NCBI GenBank assembly: GCA_016748015.1
Contig: JAAOMT010000523.1
Coordinates: 1,513,552 to 1,577,551 of the forward strand
From: Geosiphon pyriformis
Taxonomy: Eukaryota; Glomeromycota; Glomeromycetes; Archaeosporales; Geosiphonaceae
DNA: 64,000 nt
Direction: 5' to 3'
Shown here in pieces: positions 23,169-35,606 of this stretch. The first letter of the stretch is position 1. Each line of letters starts with the position of its first letter. Position numbers and translations under genes: made by a program. Below the pieces are notes generated by a model that worked only from the letters and a program-made list of their open reading frames with translations, was not told the DNA's origin and ran no database searches.

Positions 23169-26100
23169 AAGTCTGTCTCTAATATAGATCATGTGATTAA
23201 TATTATAGTATCATTAAAATTGCCATTCAATAAAAAACTGTCATTTGATGTTAGTATAATGTCTAGCGTATACTCTATTTCAAAGAGAGTACATATTTTA
23301 AAAGTTTATTTATTGTGTGTGAGTTGGAAAATAAAACTGTTTGAATAAATTAATAACTTACAATTCTTTCATTTTATTAATATCATTATTCAAAAATTCT
23401 CTCTTTGTAAAATAATGAAATTTTCTCCTTAGATTTAATGCAGTACAAAGCATTATAGTTGTATTTGTTTTAGAGTAATATTCAACCAATATTCAACCAA
23501 CTTTTTTCTTGTTGCCCTAGCTGTTGTAACAAATAATAAATCTAATATTAAATGTGTTAAATAAATAACTAAATAAATACAATCAAGGTTATAATAATTT
23601 ACTAAATTTATTATTATTAACCATGTCTTTAGCATAATTAAAAATAATATCTAAGAGATAAATAATTAAGGAGGCAGTATTATTTGAACTGGCTGACATT
23701 TTAATCATAATATCCTTAAATAGTTCAAGAAATTTAACAATTTTATTAAAAACAGTTCCATTAATATGTTATTTCACATAATTAGTGAAGTTAATTTGAG
23801 GTCTAGTAAGAGTGTTTAATGTCTATAAATTTACAGTTAGAATTTTTGTATTCAAAATATATAGAATCAAAAATAAACAACTTGCCAATTTAAGAGATAA
23901 CTTATTTCTGACCATATTATAAATAGAATTCTACCATGTAAAATATTCCAGAATGAATTTATAGTATTTAATTTAACATGTATTACAGACATATTTAAGG
24001 AGTTCAAAATGTTGAGGCAAAGTATAAATTGCAGAGTTAAGTTGTTTAATCTTTAATTTATATAAAGTTTACATTAGAAAAATTTCAAGTAAATATATTT
24101 AGTTTGGGTTTTAACAAATATCTTGAAAATATTATTCTTTATTTCATCTAAAATTACTTATATTATTAAGTTTAAAATATGATTAAAGCATCAAAATTAA
24201 AAATCATTCAAGTTCCATTGAATGTTTTTTTCTTCTAATTTTCTTATTAACTTTTTTATAAAAGTACTATTATTTGCAGCATTATTAAGAATAATAGCAA
24301 AAAGCTGTTGAAAAAAAATTAGGTTATAATTAATAAAATTAATAGTAAACTCGTATAAAAAGAGAATGAATGTAACTTTTTTGGCTGAAAATTTGATTTG
24401 AGACAATGATAAAAACCACTTAAGCTAATATTAAAAAAATGCAGTTTTTGATAATATAAGTACTGTGGTAATTCTAAGCTTCAGATTATGCTAATGCCAA
24501 AAATTCAGCTCTGGGACAATAATAAAAACCAACTTAAGTCAACATTAAAAAAATGTAATTTTAATGGTATAGGCACTGTAATAGCTTTAAGTTTTAGATA
24601 ATATTAATACTGAAAATTTAGCTCTGAGACAATAATGAAAACCAACTTAAACCAACTTTGAGAAAATGCAATTTTCAATGATATAAGCACTGTAATAACT
24701 CTAAATTTTAGATAATATTAATATGCTACATAATATGTTAATCTTATTATTGACTATTAACTAATCCAAATTTATGTAAGAATATATGTACATATTTTTA
24801 ATGTAATTCTATAATTTTTTAATACTTTAAAAAATTTATTCACAATATTTATTTTATTATATTGTTTACTTATTAATTCAAAATTAATTATTGTTTATTA
24901 AAGATTTTAATTGTCATTGATATAATAAGCAATAATAGAAACAAAGGTTTTATTATTAAAAAATAGTTAGAAATCTAAAATAAAAATTTTTTTGAACTTA
25001 ATAGTACCTAAGTATATCTATTATATTATAAGTATAGATGAAAAAAAAGAATATTTTATTATAAAAGTAGTATTTATTCTTAATTTTTGTGTACTTAAGA
25101 CATAGAATTCTATGACTTTATTTTTAATTATATTAGCACAAACAGATTGAGAAGTGAAGTTTAAATATTAGAATATTTAAATTAATTCAAGATTTTTTAT
25201 TATAAAAAATAATTGCTGATAGTTGATAAGCCAAATAGTAATCATGTTATAAAGTTTTTTATTATTAATATCAATAACAGTTACTACAAAATATTAGAGC
25301 AGTTTTCTAGTTAGATTGGGCAAAAATTATAAAAAAAAATAACAATCTCACTTATCAAATAGTCTTATACTTTATTTTGAAAACTATATTTACCAAATAT
25401 ATTAATATTTAAACTATTTGGATTATTAAATTTCATTATTTTGGATTTTGAATCTTTAGTAACATTGGATAATACTGATAATGAATTTATTTTGGTAAAT
25501 TGAAGAATGGAGTTGTTATATATATATAGTTTATATACCTTTTTAACTGATTATAATAACTAAACAAAGTAATAATTAATAAACAAGTAGTACAAGTTAT
25601 ATATTTTTTTAATTCTATCAAACTTGAACAAGTTTATAAACTTTGAACAATACCCAAAGCTCAATTTAGTTTAGTTCAGTTAAAATCCTATAAAACAACA
25701 ATATTAATATTCAAATAAAAAATAAAATTAGAATAAAGAGTACATAGTCCAAGAAAAATAGTTATAAAATATATTAAAGCAATTTGAAATTTAATTAAAC
25801 AAAAAAACGAAAAATTTAAAAATAGATTTATTATATGTTTTCTGGCTTTTTTTTACTATCAAAAATAATCTAACTTTAAACATAAGTAAAAATAATACAA
25901 TACATAAAAAATAATCAATAAATATATTTAAAAATGTTTTTTACTTCAAATAACTGTTTTAGTTTTTGCTTCTGCTTTTTAAATAACTATTATATTATTT
26001 ATTGCTTATGCTTAAGATCTTAATAAATAATTAATTAATAGATTAATAGCAAAATTTGTAAAAATTTTAAAACTTTTAGCTTAAATTGTTTAGAAAAATC

Positions 26101-26779
26101 AAAGATTTTAAAATTTTAATATTAATTTTAATATAATTAATCACAGCAATCTCAGCATAATTCAAGATTTAAAAACCAAGATTCTTTAGTCTATTATCAA
26201 TATAGAAATATTAGTTATATAATATAAAATTATAACAATTTTTTAATGTTTTCTCTAAATTTAAAAAACAATAACAATTAAGTTTTTAATTAAAATACTA
26301 ACTAAGCTTATATAAACAAAATTCTCTAATTTTTTACAAAAATTGGAAATCAATTAGTTTAATTTTTGATGAAAAAAGTAAAGTTATACAAAAAACATTC
26401 CAAAAAAAGTGTTTAAAGTTTAATTATTAATAATTGAACAAAAAATTAATATTAAAAATTAATTACTTAGTCATGTCAAAAAATATTTTTAGCCAAATCA
26501 ATATTATTTAACATGTAATTAAAACTAAAAATGTTTAATTTATTTATTTAAAATCTTATTAATTAAACCAACAAAATGACAAATTTATGAAAAATAAGTA
26601 AAATAAATAAAAAATAGAATTCATATAAAAAACCAAGTATAAATAAATATTTTCAATTATAGTAATATTTAAAAAAAAACCTTATAATTTTGTTTTAATT
26701 ATTGTTAATTAAATACAATTATAAAAAAAAAACATATATTTATTTTTCAAAGTTAACAATACTTTTGATTAATTTAGAG
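23169..26779. other. AT-rich decayed transposon body and spacer
   Basis: Probably includes the unreadable N-terminal part of the hAT element and its far terminus near 25.6 kb. It holds the 112-bp tandem repeat at 24383-24722. No intact gene is seen. Confidence 0.45.
24383..24722. repeat. Tandem repeat, about 112-bp unit, three copies
   Basis: The words CTGAAAATTT, GAGACAATAATAAAAACC and AACTTAAG...AAAAAATG recur at about 24383, 24497 and 24611. The copies diverge by roughly 15-20 percent by eye. They lie within the presumed hAT element and may be its internal repeats. Confidence 0.75.
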
Positions 26780-27330
26780 ACTTAGCCTATTCTACAACAA
26801 TTTATATAACCATTAAATTTTAAAAAATAAAAATAGATTTTGTCAGTAAAAAAAAACTGAATTTGTCACAAAATTTAGAATTTACAAGTTCATTATAATG
26901 CTATTTGGATTAAAAAATGCTCTTCTTACTTTTTAGAAATTAATAGACAATGTATTTAAATCCAAACATTAAAAGTTTATTTTAATATATCTCAATAATA
27001 TAATAGTATATTCAAAACATTAAAAGTTTATTTTAATATATCTTAATAATATAATAGTATATTCAAAAACATAAAATAAATATTTGGATTATTTCAAAAA
27101 GTTTTTGATCTTCATTTAATCAAGTCATTTTTTAGATAATAATTTACTTAGTTTTTAGAACGTTTTATTATAAAAATTAATTTTTTTTAGATTCAGCCAA
27201 AGTAAATAAATACAAAAGCTTTAATAACTAATAAATATTACAGAATTATAATTTATTTGGACTAATTTTTTATTATTTTAAATAAAGGATCATAATTTTT
27301 TTTTAGCTGTAGTATTATTAGCTTAACAGA
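26780..27330 (+). pseudogene. Ty3/gypsy-type reverse transcriptase remnant
   Basis: The plus strand reads, with stops, through the order of a Ty3/gypsy polymerase. KTEFVTKFRIYKF is followed by MLFGLKNALLTF (family MPFGLKNAPxTF), then KLIDNVF, then the catalytic box region as IYLNNIIVYSK (family YLDDIIVYS). After about 130 bases come DSAKVNKYKSF and ILQNYNLFGLIFYYF, in the place of the conserved connection segment (TELRxFLGLxxYYRRFI). Both catalytic Asp codons read Asn, and several Trp, Gln or Arg positions are stops, so the element is dead. A 51-base stretch carrying the catalytic box is duplicated in tandem. No LTRs or protease were found nearby. Confidence 0.75.
26964..27065 (+). repeat. 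51-bp in-frame tandem duplication inside the RT relic
   Basis: 26964-27014 and 27015-27065 are the same 51 bases apart from one C/T difference. The unit is exactly 17 codons and covers the catalytic box. Both copies share the same stop codon and the same Asp-to-Asn changes, so duplication followed most of the decay. Confidence 0.9.
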
Positions 27331-29534
27331 AAACTTATTAAATAAATAAATAAATATAATAAAACAACTAATATCTAATTTTTAATCTTCAAATTTTATA
27401 TAACTAATTATATTAATTAAATTACATATTTATTCAATTTACTTTTTAATTATTTTTATTAGTATACAATTATTATTCACTTTTTTATTTGTTTTAGAAC
27501 TTTTTGTTTTATATAATAAATGTAAATTTTAGTAAACTGCTTAAAATTTATTTGAACTAGTTGAATTCAGTCTAGACTACTTGAAATTTTTATTAGAATA
27601 ATGCATAATTTAATTGTAACATTAGTTATATTTGTGAATTAATTCAAATTTTTTGTAATATTTTATTAATAATTATTAGATAATTAATATAATTTATGAA
27701 ATATTAATTAACTTGGTTTTAAAAGCATTTTTTGAGACAATTATTTTTTTTGATTCAAAAAGAAAAGAATCTTAATAATGTTTTTTTTTTTACTAAAACT
27801 GAAACAGTAAGCAAGAAAAGAATTAATAGAATCAAAGTTTTTTGAAATAAACATTGACATATATTACCACAATCTAGCAGGTTTTAACTTAAAACTAACA
27901 ACTTTATCAAATACTTTAAGAGCATTTTTAATGTTCTCAACAGATGTACTAAAAAAACTGATGAAAAACAAGAGCAGTAGAAACAGAAACAAAATTAGGA
28001 GTCACAACAGATTTTGTAATTTTAAGTGTAATAAACAAGAGATATTCAACAAATTTTTGTCAGTAATACAATAAACGCAAATCTTTCAATGACCTTTTTG
28101 ATGCATGTGAGTTAAAGATTTTTTTAGTTTTATTGTTTTCATTTTAGTGCGTAATCTTGATTTTCATCGTTATTAACATACTTTGGTTGTACATGAGCCA
28201 AAGGACCAACAGGTTAACTTTTAAATAAAACCCTCTAAAACACTAATTTAGAAAGTTTTGTAGTTTGATTACCCTCCTAAAGGACCTATTAAATTATAAC
28301 AATTTTCAGGAGTATTTCTTAATCAAGATTTCATTTCAAAAAATATATTGTACTACCAATGTATCCTGTGTGTGGTATCACATTTATTTATTTATTTACT
28401 TGATACATGTATACATAAAAAACTGAGTTCAGTTTCAAGAATAGATTCAATGTAGTCGAACATGGTTTCTTACGTAAAAATTTATTCATTTTATTGGGTA
28501 GTGATTTTTGACTACTACTTTAAAGCTTATGTTATAATATTCTGGAAAAATCAAATCAAACCAACCAATAAAAATTGCCCTAATTACAATAAATACGTGG
28601 ATCTTAAAAATTCATTTTAATTTTTTTTGAATCATATTATGAAGAATATATATTCAAGAGAAAAACTCTGCGAACTCTTGAGCAAAATAATATTTAAAAT
28701 TAAATCTTTGAGTTTTTATTCATTCTAAGGATTGGGTCAAATTATTACTTTGTGAAGATATACCGCACACCTATTTCTCAAAATTAAATGTTCAAGAGAA
28801 GTGTTTTGTGTCTTTTTGAAATCAAAATCCTTGAAATAATATACACCAAATTTATAAGCAAAATAAAGTTTAATAAAAATTTTTTTAACTTAACAAGAAT
28901 ATCTTTGTGGATAAAATATGAAACCATTTAGTATAATAAGCGAATGTATAAATTCTTAAAAAATTTAATTTCAGATCTTTTAAAAGGCAGGATGCTAAAC
29001 ATAACTTGCTTCAGGATTTTCAGTTAATGAAAATCCTTTTACTTAAACCCTATTCTCTGAACTGTTTTGAAGAGTCAATAAATGCAATTTTTTTTATTCT
29101 CGAATATTATTTCTCAACCCTTTGATTGATCAATTTATTAATTATTGATTACCAGTTAATGTTTATATTGGGGAGGGGGGAAGGGAGGACAAATAACAGA
29201 CTAATTTTAATCTTATCTATGCTCTTTTTAACTCTTTATTTAAGGGTAAGGATTAGTAGACGTAATAAAAAATTTATAGAACAGGATGAATTGGGCATTG
29301 TAATTAGTCAATTCGATATCGTATGACAAATTGATCCAATAGTTAGTGATTCATAATTACATGTACATATATTATGAAAGAATTGATATATCACGTAATT
29401 GGGTAAATATTTGACTACTTTTGTGGGTAAGTGAGAAAATATTTTGCACCAATAAATCAATCTCAAAAATCTTTTTTATTAGGAAAAAGTAAATTTTTTC
29501 GTAATCAATGTTGATCTCTATTAAGTTCTTTCCC
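27331..29534. other. AT-rich stretch with possible decayed coding traces
   Basis: From about 27790 to 28350 the sequence is slightly richer and gives short protein-like phrases in changing frames, such as LVVHEPKDQQVNF near 28190. No family was recognised. A short frame at 29126-29326 is not convincing. No intact gene is seen. Confidence 0.4.
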
Positions 29535-29600
29535 TAGTAGTAGTAGTAGTAGTAGTCGTATTAGTATTAGTAGTAGTATTAGTAGTAGTAGTAGTAGTAT

Positions 29601-29689
<89 letters not shown>

Positions 29690-29807
29690 GTGATGGTAAT
29701 AGTAGTAGTAGTAGTATTAGTATTAGTAGTAGTAGTAATAATAGTGATGATAATAGTAGTAGTAACAGTAGTAGTAATAATAATAATAATAATAGTAGTA
29801 GTAGTAA
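29535..29807. repeat. TAG/TAA trinucleotide microsatellite
   Basis: About 90 tandem units, mostly TAG with an internal block of TAA (about 29628-29688) and interspersed TAT, TGA and CAG units. The 66-codon valine/isoleucine frame across it is an artefact of the repeat. Confidence 0.95.
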
Positions 29808-30694
29808 ATTACATAAAAAATTCTTTCCTTGATAAATTTTTTTTTGATATAAATTGTGACCTGGAATTTTTTACAGTTAAACTAATTTAGGTTCAGTAAT
29901 GTGTTTATATTTGATCAAATATTTGCTTTTGTTATTTTAGAATTCACAATATAAAAAAAGTATATAAGAAAAAATTTTCAGTTTCTGACCTTTTAGCTTA
30001 AATTTGCACTTTTTATATATAAATCAAGCCTTTCACATTTCATTTACCCAACTTTCATATTATATGTCATACGATAAAAAATCTAAAACCCAAGAAAAGC
30101 ACCACAGCTTTTAATCATTTTTAAACGTTTTAGGCATAAAGCTGTTAGGAAAAAGTTACACCATTCAAGATTTTGCGTAAAAATACTGGTTTCTTTTAAA
30201 GCTTTTTTTTTGTAAAAATAATAATGTAGAATTTAAAACTATATTTCTGAGATTTTAAGTCATTTTTTTAATGATATGATTTGAGGTTACTTATAACTGT
30301 TGACATTTTCAAATAGAAAACTAATGAAAGTAACATTTTCAAAATCAAAAACCTAACCCCATTATTTCGATTTTTCGAACAGCAATGCGTCTTTTGAAAG
30401 TTATTTATTTTGAATAGATGATAACTTAATAGTTTTAATTAAACATTTTATTTATTTATTTATATAAATTTCGTTTTAAAAAATTTATATTTTATTTTTC
30501 AAATAATTGAATTTTCATTTTATCAGTGGTTTTAATTTTAATCAATTCCAAAGAGTTACTCCAAATTGTTTCAGAAATTCTACATTATTCCTATAATCAT
30601 ATCTTTTACGACGACTTTAAGAATTAATTTTGTTCTCATTATTAGCAAATATCTAGATCAAATCAATTTCAGGTATCATAGTGAATCATAAAGT
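29808..30694. other. AT-rich intergenic, nothing seen
   Basis: No open frame or recognisable relic. A TA dinucleotide run follows at 30695-30718. Confidence 0.5.
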
Positions 30695-30718
30695 AATATA
30701 TATATATATATATATATA
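30695..30718. repeat. TA dinucleotide microsatellite
   Basis: About eleven to twelve TA units. Similar TA runs lie at 16034-16052, 46633-46658 and 62273-62297. Confidence 0.9.
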
Positions 30719-30977
30719 CTAAACTAACTAACGAATAAAAGAGAGAAAGTTCGACTAATACATGCAATTAATCGAATGTATATGCAAGATACAATTATTT
30801 TTGCATTTAGGATCTGAGAATAAATGTTGTAAGAAAACCTCTTGATACAACTACAAATCAAAAGAATTATGATTATAAATTATTGCATATGTCAATGCTT
30901 TGCAACAAAAACAACAACAAATCACTAAAAGCTTAAAAACCATAAATGATTTTTTCATCTTTTTACTTTTAAAAGTT

Positions 30978-31132
30978 TTGGGCTTTCACACTTTCTTTCA
31001 TACTTTCTTTCTTTCCTTCCTTTTTTCTTTCCTTCCTTTTTTCTTTCCTTCCTTCTTTCTTTTTTTCTTTCCTTCTTTCTTTTTTTCTTTCTCTCTTTTT
31101 TTCTTTCTTTTTTTCTTTCTTTTACCTAATAT
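30978..31132 (+). repeat. CTTT/CCTT pyrimidine tract upstream of the seven-helix gene
   Basis: A pure pyrimidine tract of TTTC and CCTT units ends about 17 bases before the ATG at 31149. It therefore lies in the promoter or 5' leader of that gene. The poly-Phe frame that crosses it is not taken as coding, because the paralogue at 18873 starts at the equivalent of 31149. Confidence 0.75.
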
Positions 31133-31148
31133 ATCTTCTCACCCTCAA

Positions 31149-32084
31149 ATGGAATTGCAATACGAACTTACTATTCTTGCGGTTGGATTATTTTTTATAA
31201 CTACAATTACCTTGATAATAGGTTATCATTGTATTCGAAATTACACAAAGATAAGAATTGCCTGGTAATGTATATCACAAATATTATAAAGTCTTTTGAA
31301 AATAACTATTAGAACTTTAGCTAATAAAATTATATTCTTACATTTATTATTATCTAGTTTTATAGCAAATAGTTTCCTATCTCTTTTAATTCTATTAGAA
31401 CTTACTCGGCCAAATGACGATGGATTAAAAATATATAAGTCAAAAATATTTACAACAGATTTCATTGACGCTATCTTTACCACAACTATATCAATACTAG
31501 TTCTCCAAATGGGCCGGAAATTCTATTCTAAAGATCAATGGAATACTATAATTTTTAAAATAAGCATATTCTTAATCATACTTTTTAACCTTTTAAATAT
31601 TACATTTACTATATTAGTACTCACTAAGCTAATTAAGCACGCCTACTTTCTAAAAGTCTACGCACATCGATTTCTCGGAATGTTTACTATTTTTGTGACT
31701 TATATTTATACCTTTTACCCGATATTTTACCAACATATAAATCCTTTAGCGAAACCTTCCACCACAAAATCTAGTATAAATCCACAAAATACCGCTGTTG
31801 CTACTTGGTATATGACAAACTTATTATTAATATCCCTTCTTTATTTAGCTTTATATTTATTTTCCATTCTAATTAGGGATAATATGCCTCTTTTTGGACC
31901 TCTTATCACTACTTTCGATGCAATTTTTAGGAGTTTGTTTTCATTAGTTTTAGCGGTACCACCTTACCAAAAATTTGTTAAATGGGTAAAACATATTATT
32001 ATTTACCGCAAACCAATGAGTAGTTCCATTACAGAACGAGGAGTCCTTAGCACTGGGATGATAGAAGTAGTGGACTTTAAATAA
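31149..32084 (+). CDS. Predicted seven-helix membrane protein, paralogue 2 (two exons)
   Basis: Exon 1 is 31149-31264 (MELQYELTILAVGLFF, first helix). The intron is 31265-31357 (93 nt, GTAATG to TCTAG). Exon 2 is 31358-32084, giving about 280 residues. The splice was chosen because it restores the frame and matches paralogue 1 at 17952-18873 in exon-1 length, phase and the residues across the junction (RIA/I, C, FIAN). Both proteins share TTISILVLQMGRKFY, AHRFLGM or THRFLGM, IYTFYPIFYQH, NPQNTAVATWYM, a late PP..(K/N)FVKWV motif and the C-terminal ERGVLSTGMIE. About seven hydrophobic segments are visible, with no signal-peptide-like start other than the first helix. I do not recognise the family. 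A seven-transmembrane receptor or other polytopic membrane role is inferred only from topology. Confidence 0.8.
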
Positions 32085-32730
32085 TCATATTTTAAGTTCT
32101 TAAAAGAATTAAAAAACTATGTCAAAATCTTTTTTAATATGCTTTTAATTTTACTTTTTCCATTTATAAATATTATTTTATTATATATTTCTGTAAACTT
32201 GAAAATTTTTGTGAAATATTTTATGTGATGTTTATAAATTGTTAAAAGTCTTTTATAATTAAAATTATTTGATTACAATTTTATGGTTTTTCTTTGAACA
32301 GATTTTAGAATTTCATCTAAACTTGATGTTTTTCTTGTAAAATTATGATCAACTTTTTTCCCATTTTGCAAAAAAGTAATTTCATAATTTTAAAAAGTAC
32401 TTTTTACAAGTTTTAAATATTTATAATTTATTTATTTATTTATTTATTTTAAAAAAAAGAATGAAAATAAAAAAATATTTATATAATATTTATTAAAAAA
32501 TATTAATATTAAACAAAAGAATTAATTGTTTTTCAAATGGTAAAAGTATTTTATTCTCTTTTTAACTGACTTTCCACAGTTTAATATGTTAAAGTTTAAT
32601 TCTAGAAGTTTCTAAATTTCTGAATTTGATTCAAATTTGTGGCCGTTTTTCTCGCTTATATGTAACGTTTTTGTCTTCCTTGGGTATCTTTCCAAATAAA
32701 ATATGTTTAATTAAGGAGTTTTTTTGAGAT

Positions 32731-32761
<31 letters not shown>

Positions 32762-33405
32762 GTAGCGAAAAATTCATTTGGTCTCAAAGTCATCGAAACT
32801 TTGGTTTATCTTGATTAAATCAAAAAATTATCGCCCATTTTTTTGATGAATCCTCACAGTTTGAGAATAATCTGAAAAGGAGTCTTGGCTCACAACTGAT
32901 TGATTGTTATACACATTGTATATTTACAGTTACTAATACTTACAAATGGACGCCTGATTTTTTAACTGATTCAGGATATTGAAATCATGTGAGGTAAAAT
33001 TCAATTACATGCATCAATTTTCAATCTGCAGATGGTATTAGGAGTCAAGCTTTTTACCATTTGCAAAAGACCATATGTTTTTTACTCATGCGAAAGAAAG
33101 GATTTTTTAAGGATCTACATTGTTTTTATTTTTTATTTTTTATTTTACATGATACAATTAACATTTCTGAAAGGAACCTATTTTTTCATGGCTACAAAAA
33201 TCCTTGAACGGTTCAAATATGAAATCTGTAAGCGAAAAAATATATATAAAGTGATGTAAATTCAAAATCAAGGAATTTAAATCAACAAACAAAAAGAATT
33301 CAAATCTCTCAAAACGGCATATTCTTTAAACAATAAAAATTGAGAATTCACAATTCAAAATTTTATTCTTTAAAAGCAATTAAATCAGCATTAAAATATT
33401 GAATC
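32085..33405. other. AT-rich intergenic with an ATT microsatellite
   Basis: Contains an ATT trinucleotide run at 32730-32762. A 75-codon frame at 33032-33259 has a hydrophobic centre but no other support; it may be chance or an upstream exon of the next gene. Confidence 0.5.
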
Positions 33406-34179
33406 ATGTCATCTGAAACAAAAACGATTGTGTCTTCTATCGCTATTCCAGTCCCAAGCACAAAACGAATGCATAAAAAATGTGACAGTGGATTCTCGGA
33501 GTTTCTCGAAATCCCTTGTGAAAATACCTTGAGAGAATTTAATCAATTGATTCCTGAATCAAAAAATGGTTGTTTACATGAGAGGAACAATATTAAAATA
33601 GATAATTTCAATGGACAGAGCCTTGCCCAAATATTTAAGCCAGTGATAAAAAAATTGTCGCCAACTGTGTGTGTAACTTTGTTCAAACGTGAAAATGGTT
33701 TGTTCAAGTATTGGATTTTTATTGACGAAACTAATATTCAAAAATTAAATAAGAGACAAAAAGTAAAAATCCCAAAGTCATCAAAGGTTACAAAAATTTC
33801 TCATCAAATTTCACGTGAAATAAAACGAGAGATTACAACAAATCTAAATCAACATCAACCAAATAATTTATCAGCAATTCTTAAAGTATCAGAGCAAAAA
33901 GTCGTCAAGAACAAAAAAATCATACAATCAGATCCTTTAGAGTTGAATGAGAATGATTTCAAAAAAATTCAAAAGTTTCGCGAGCTGCTTTGTAGAGGTA
34001 AGAAAATGCTGTCAAAATATCACAACAAAAAATATCGTTTTTTATAATTTGGCTTTTAATAAACAATTTTATTCTTTTTTATCGATAATTTTTTAGTTTC
34101 AAATCAAGATATTCCGGATCGCCAAATTTTTAAAATTAAACCAGTTGAGGGACATTGCTCAGTTTCAGGAGTTTTATAA
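33406..34179 (+). CDS. Orphan basic protein (two exons)
   Basis: From ATG 33406 the frame runs with coding-like composition. At 33998 there is a strong GTAAGA donor, and a TTTTTTAG acceptor precedes 34097. Splicing (intron 33998-34096, 99 nt) replaces the Lys/Tyr-rich unspliced end with VSNQDIPDRQIFKIKPVEG and stops at 34179, giving about 224 residues. Unspliced, the frame ends at 34047 with 213 residues. Visible features are a polar Ser/Thr-rich start, a compact middle with VCVTLFKRENGLFKYWIFID, and a very basic second half with Lys/Arg clusters such as KRQKVKIPKSSKVTK, which suggests a nuclear or nucleic-acid-binding protein. No domain was recognised. No signal peptide or membrane segment is visible. 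Confidence 0.55.
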
Positions 34180-35606
34180 ATTTGATTATTTGGAACTTGA
34201 ATTTTTACCAAACTTATACACCCATTTTATATCTATGAAAAACATTCAAACCAATTCTGAGATTTTTATTTTTTTATATATGACATTCGATTAATTTCAA
34301 AATAAGCTGTAAATACGGGGGTAAAAGTATGTCATCAAGTTTCACGAACTCGGAAGCTTTTTTTGAGGAGATTTAATATGACACAAAATAGCTTCCCAGT
34401 TCGTGAAATTTTTTTAAGCTCAAAGTAGCCAAAGGATAATAATTTAAATTTCTCTGAAAAAAGAATTGGGAGAGATTTTGTTTAAAGATAAAGAAAAACG
34501 TTTATAAGATTAAAAGAAGTTTAAATGATTTTTTAATAGAAAAATATTTAAAGTAAAAAGAAAATTTTTTTGAAATATATTTAAAGAATTACTTTATAAA
34601 ACTTTAATTCATATTTATTGTATTTAAAAATTTTTGAAAGATTATTTTGTGCTCATTATCATTCATTACACAATAAAAAAAATGACTTCCAAAAATTTAA
34701 AACTTATCGATCGATCAAATCCTAGTACTAAAACACCCATTGCCTTGATTTCTTGTGTGTTGAAAGGAAAAAAAAAATTATCTTTTCTTTTTGGTTATGA
34801 AGCTCTTTATGAACAAATTATTCGCTCGAATAATTAATCAATTGTTTTTGATAAAGAACTCTTTTTTTTATTCAAAAAAGTCTAAGAAAATTATCAATTT
34901 CTAGAATTTACAATTATAAACATCCAAAAAATCCTTTAATTTGGGGGTGTAGTTAGAATATTAATAATCATTGGTCACAATGAGTTGAATCTCTATTTTA
35001 ACATTAAAACTACAATTCAAACATTAAAAACTACAATTCAAAAATTAAAAATTACAATTCAAAAATTAAAATTTAACATTCTGAATAATCATTCGAGTTT
35101 ATAATACTTCAGGTGGCTCCAAAATTTTTTAAGCTCATTTTATTTCCGTACCTAATTCTTTTTTTATTGCTTAATATATTTAAAAAATTCTATGTATACA
35201 ATTGATTTCACATCTCTTTCAACCTTTTTTTACTAGATGTTAACTTAAAAATGCAAAAAAATTCCTAAAATCCAAAATATGTCAAGAAATTATTTCTAAA
35301 TATAAAATCAAAAGAAAATAAGAGCAAAGCTGAGTTTTTTTAAACTATCCATTTTATCAGTAAAATTTGTCATCCTTAGAATTTTACTAATTAATACTAA
35401 ACTCCATACTATTTAGCAAGCATAAATCACTGATATCTTGGTGTGATATGGTAAATCTTTAAATTTAGAAAAACTAAATTTATCATAACAAGTATGTTTT
35501 GATTTCTTAGAAATTATAGCTCATTAGAAATTTAAGCCTTACAAATAAGCCCTTTCAAAATCAAGATTATCTCTTGCATCAAAATTTCTCTCTTTGAAAA
35601 GAATTT
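34180..35606. other. Intergenic, with a small open frame and a short tandem repeat
   Basis: A frame at 34634-34837, from an internal ATG at about 34682 (MTSKNLKLIDRSNPS), could be a 52-residue peptide, but nothing else supports it. The tandem repeat at 34985-35073 is listed separately. No other gene is seen. Confidence 0.35.
34985..35073. repeat. Tandem repeat, about 22-bp unit
   Basis: Three to four copies of a unit like ACATTAAAAACTACAATTCAAA, with small differences. Confidence 0.75.

Noticed and set aside
29690-29890. 66-codon open frame rich in Val and Ile
   Set aside because: It is a translation of the TAG/TAA microsatellite; the amino-acid bias comes from the repeat.
31008-31130. CRISPR-like or satellite array
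   Set aside because: It is a simple irregular CTTT/CCTT microsatellite without spacer structure, in a eukaryotic genome.
30900-31148. Upstream extension of the seven-helix gene with a long poly-Phe segment
   Set aside because: It is a pyrimidine repeat read as protein. The paralogue starts at the position equivalent to 31149, with no such extension.
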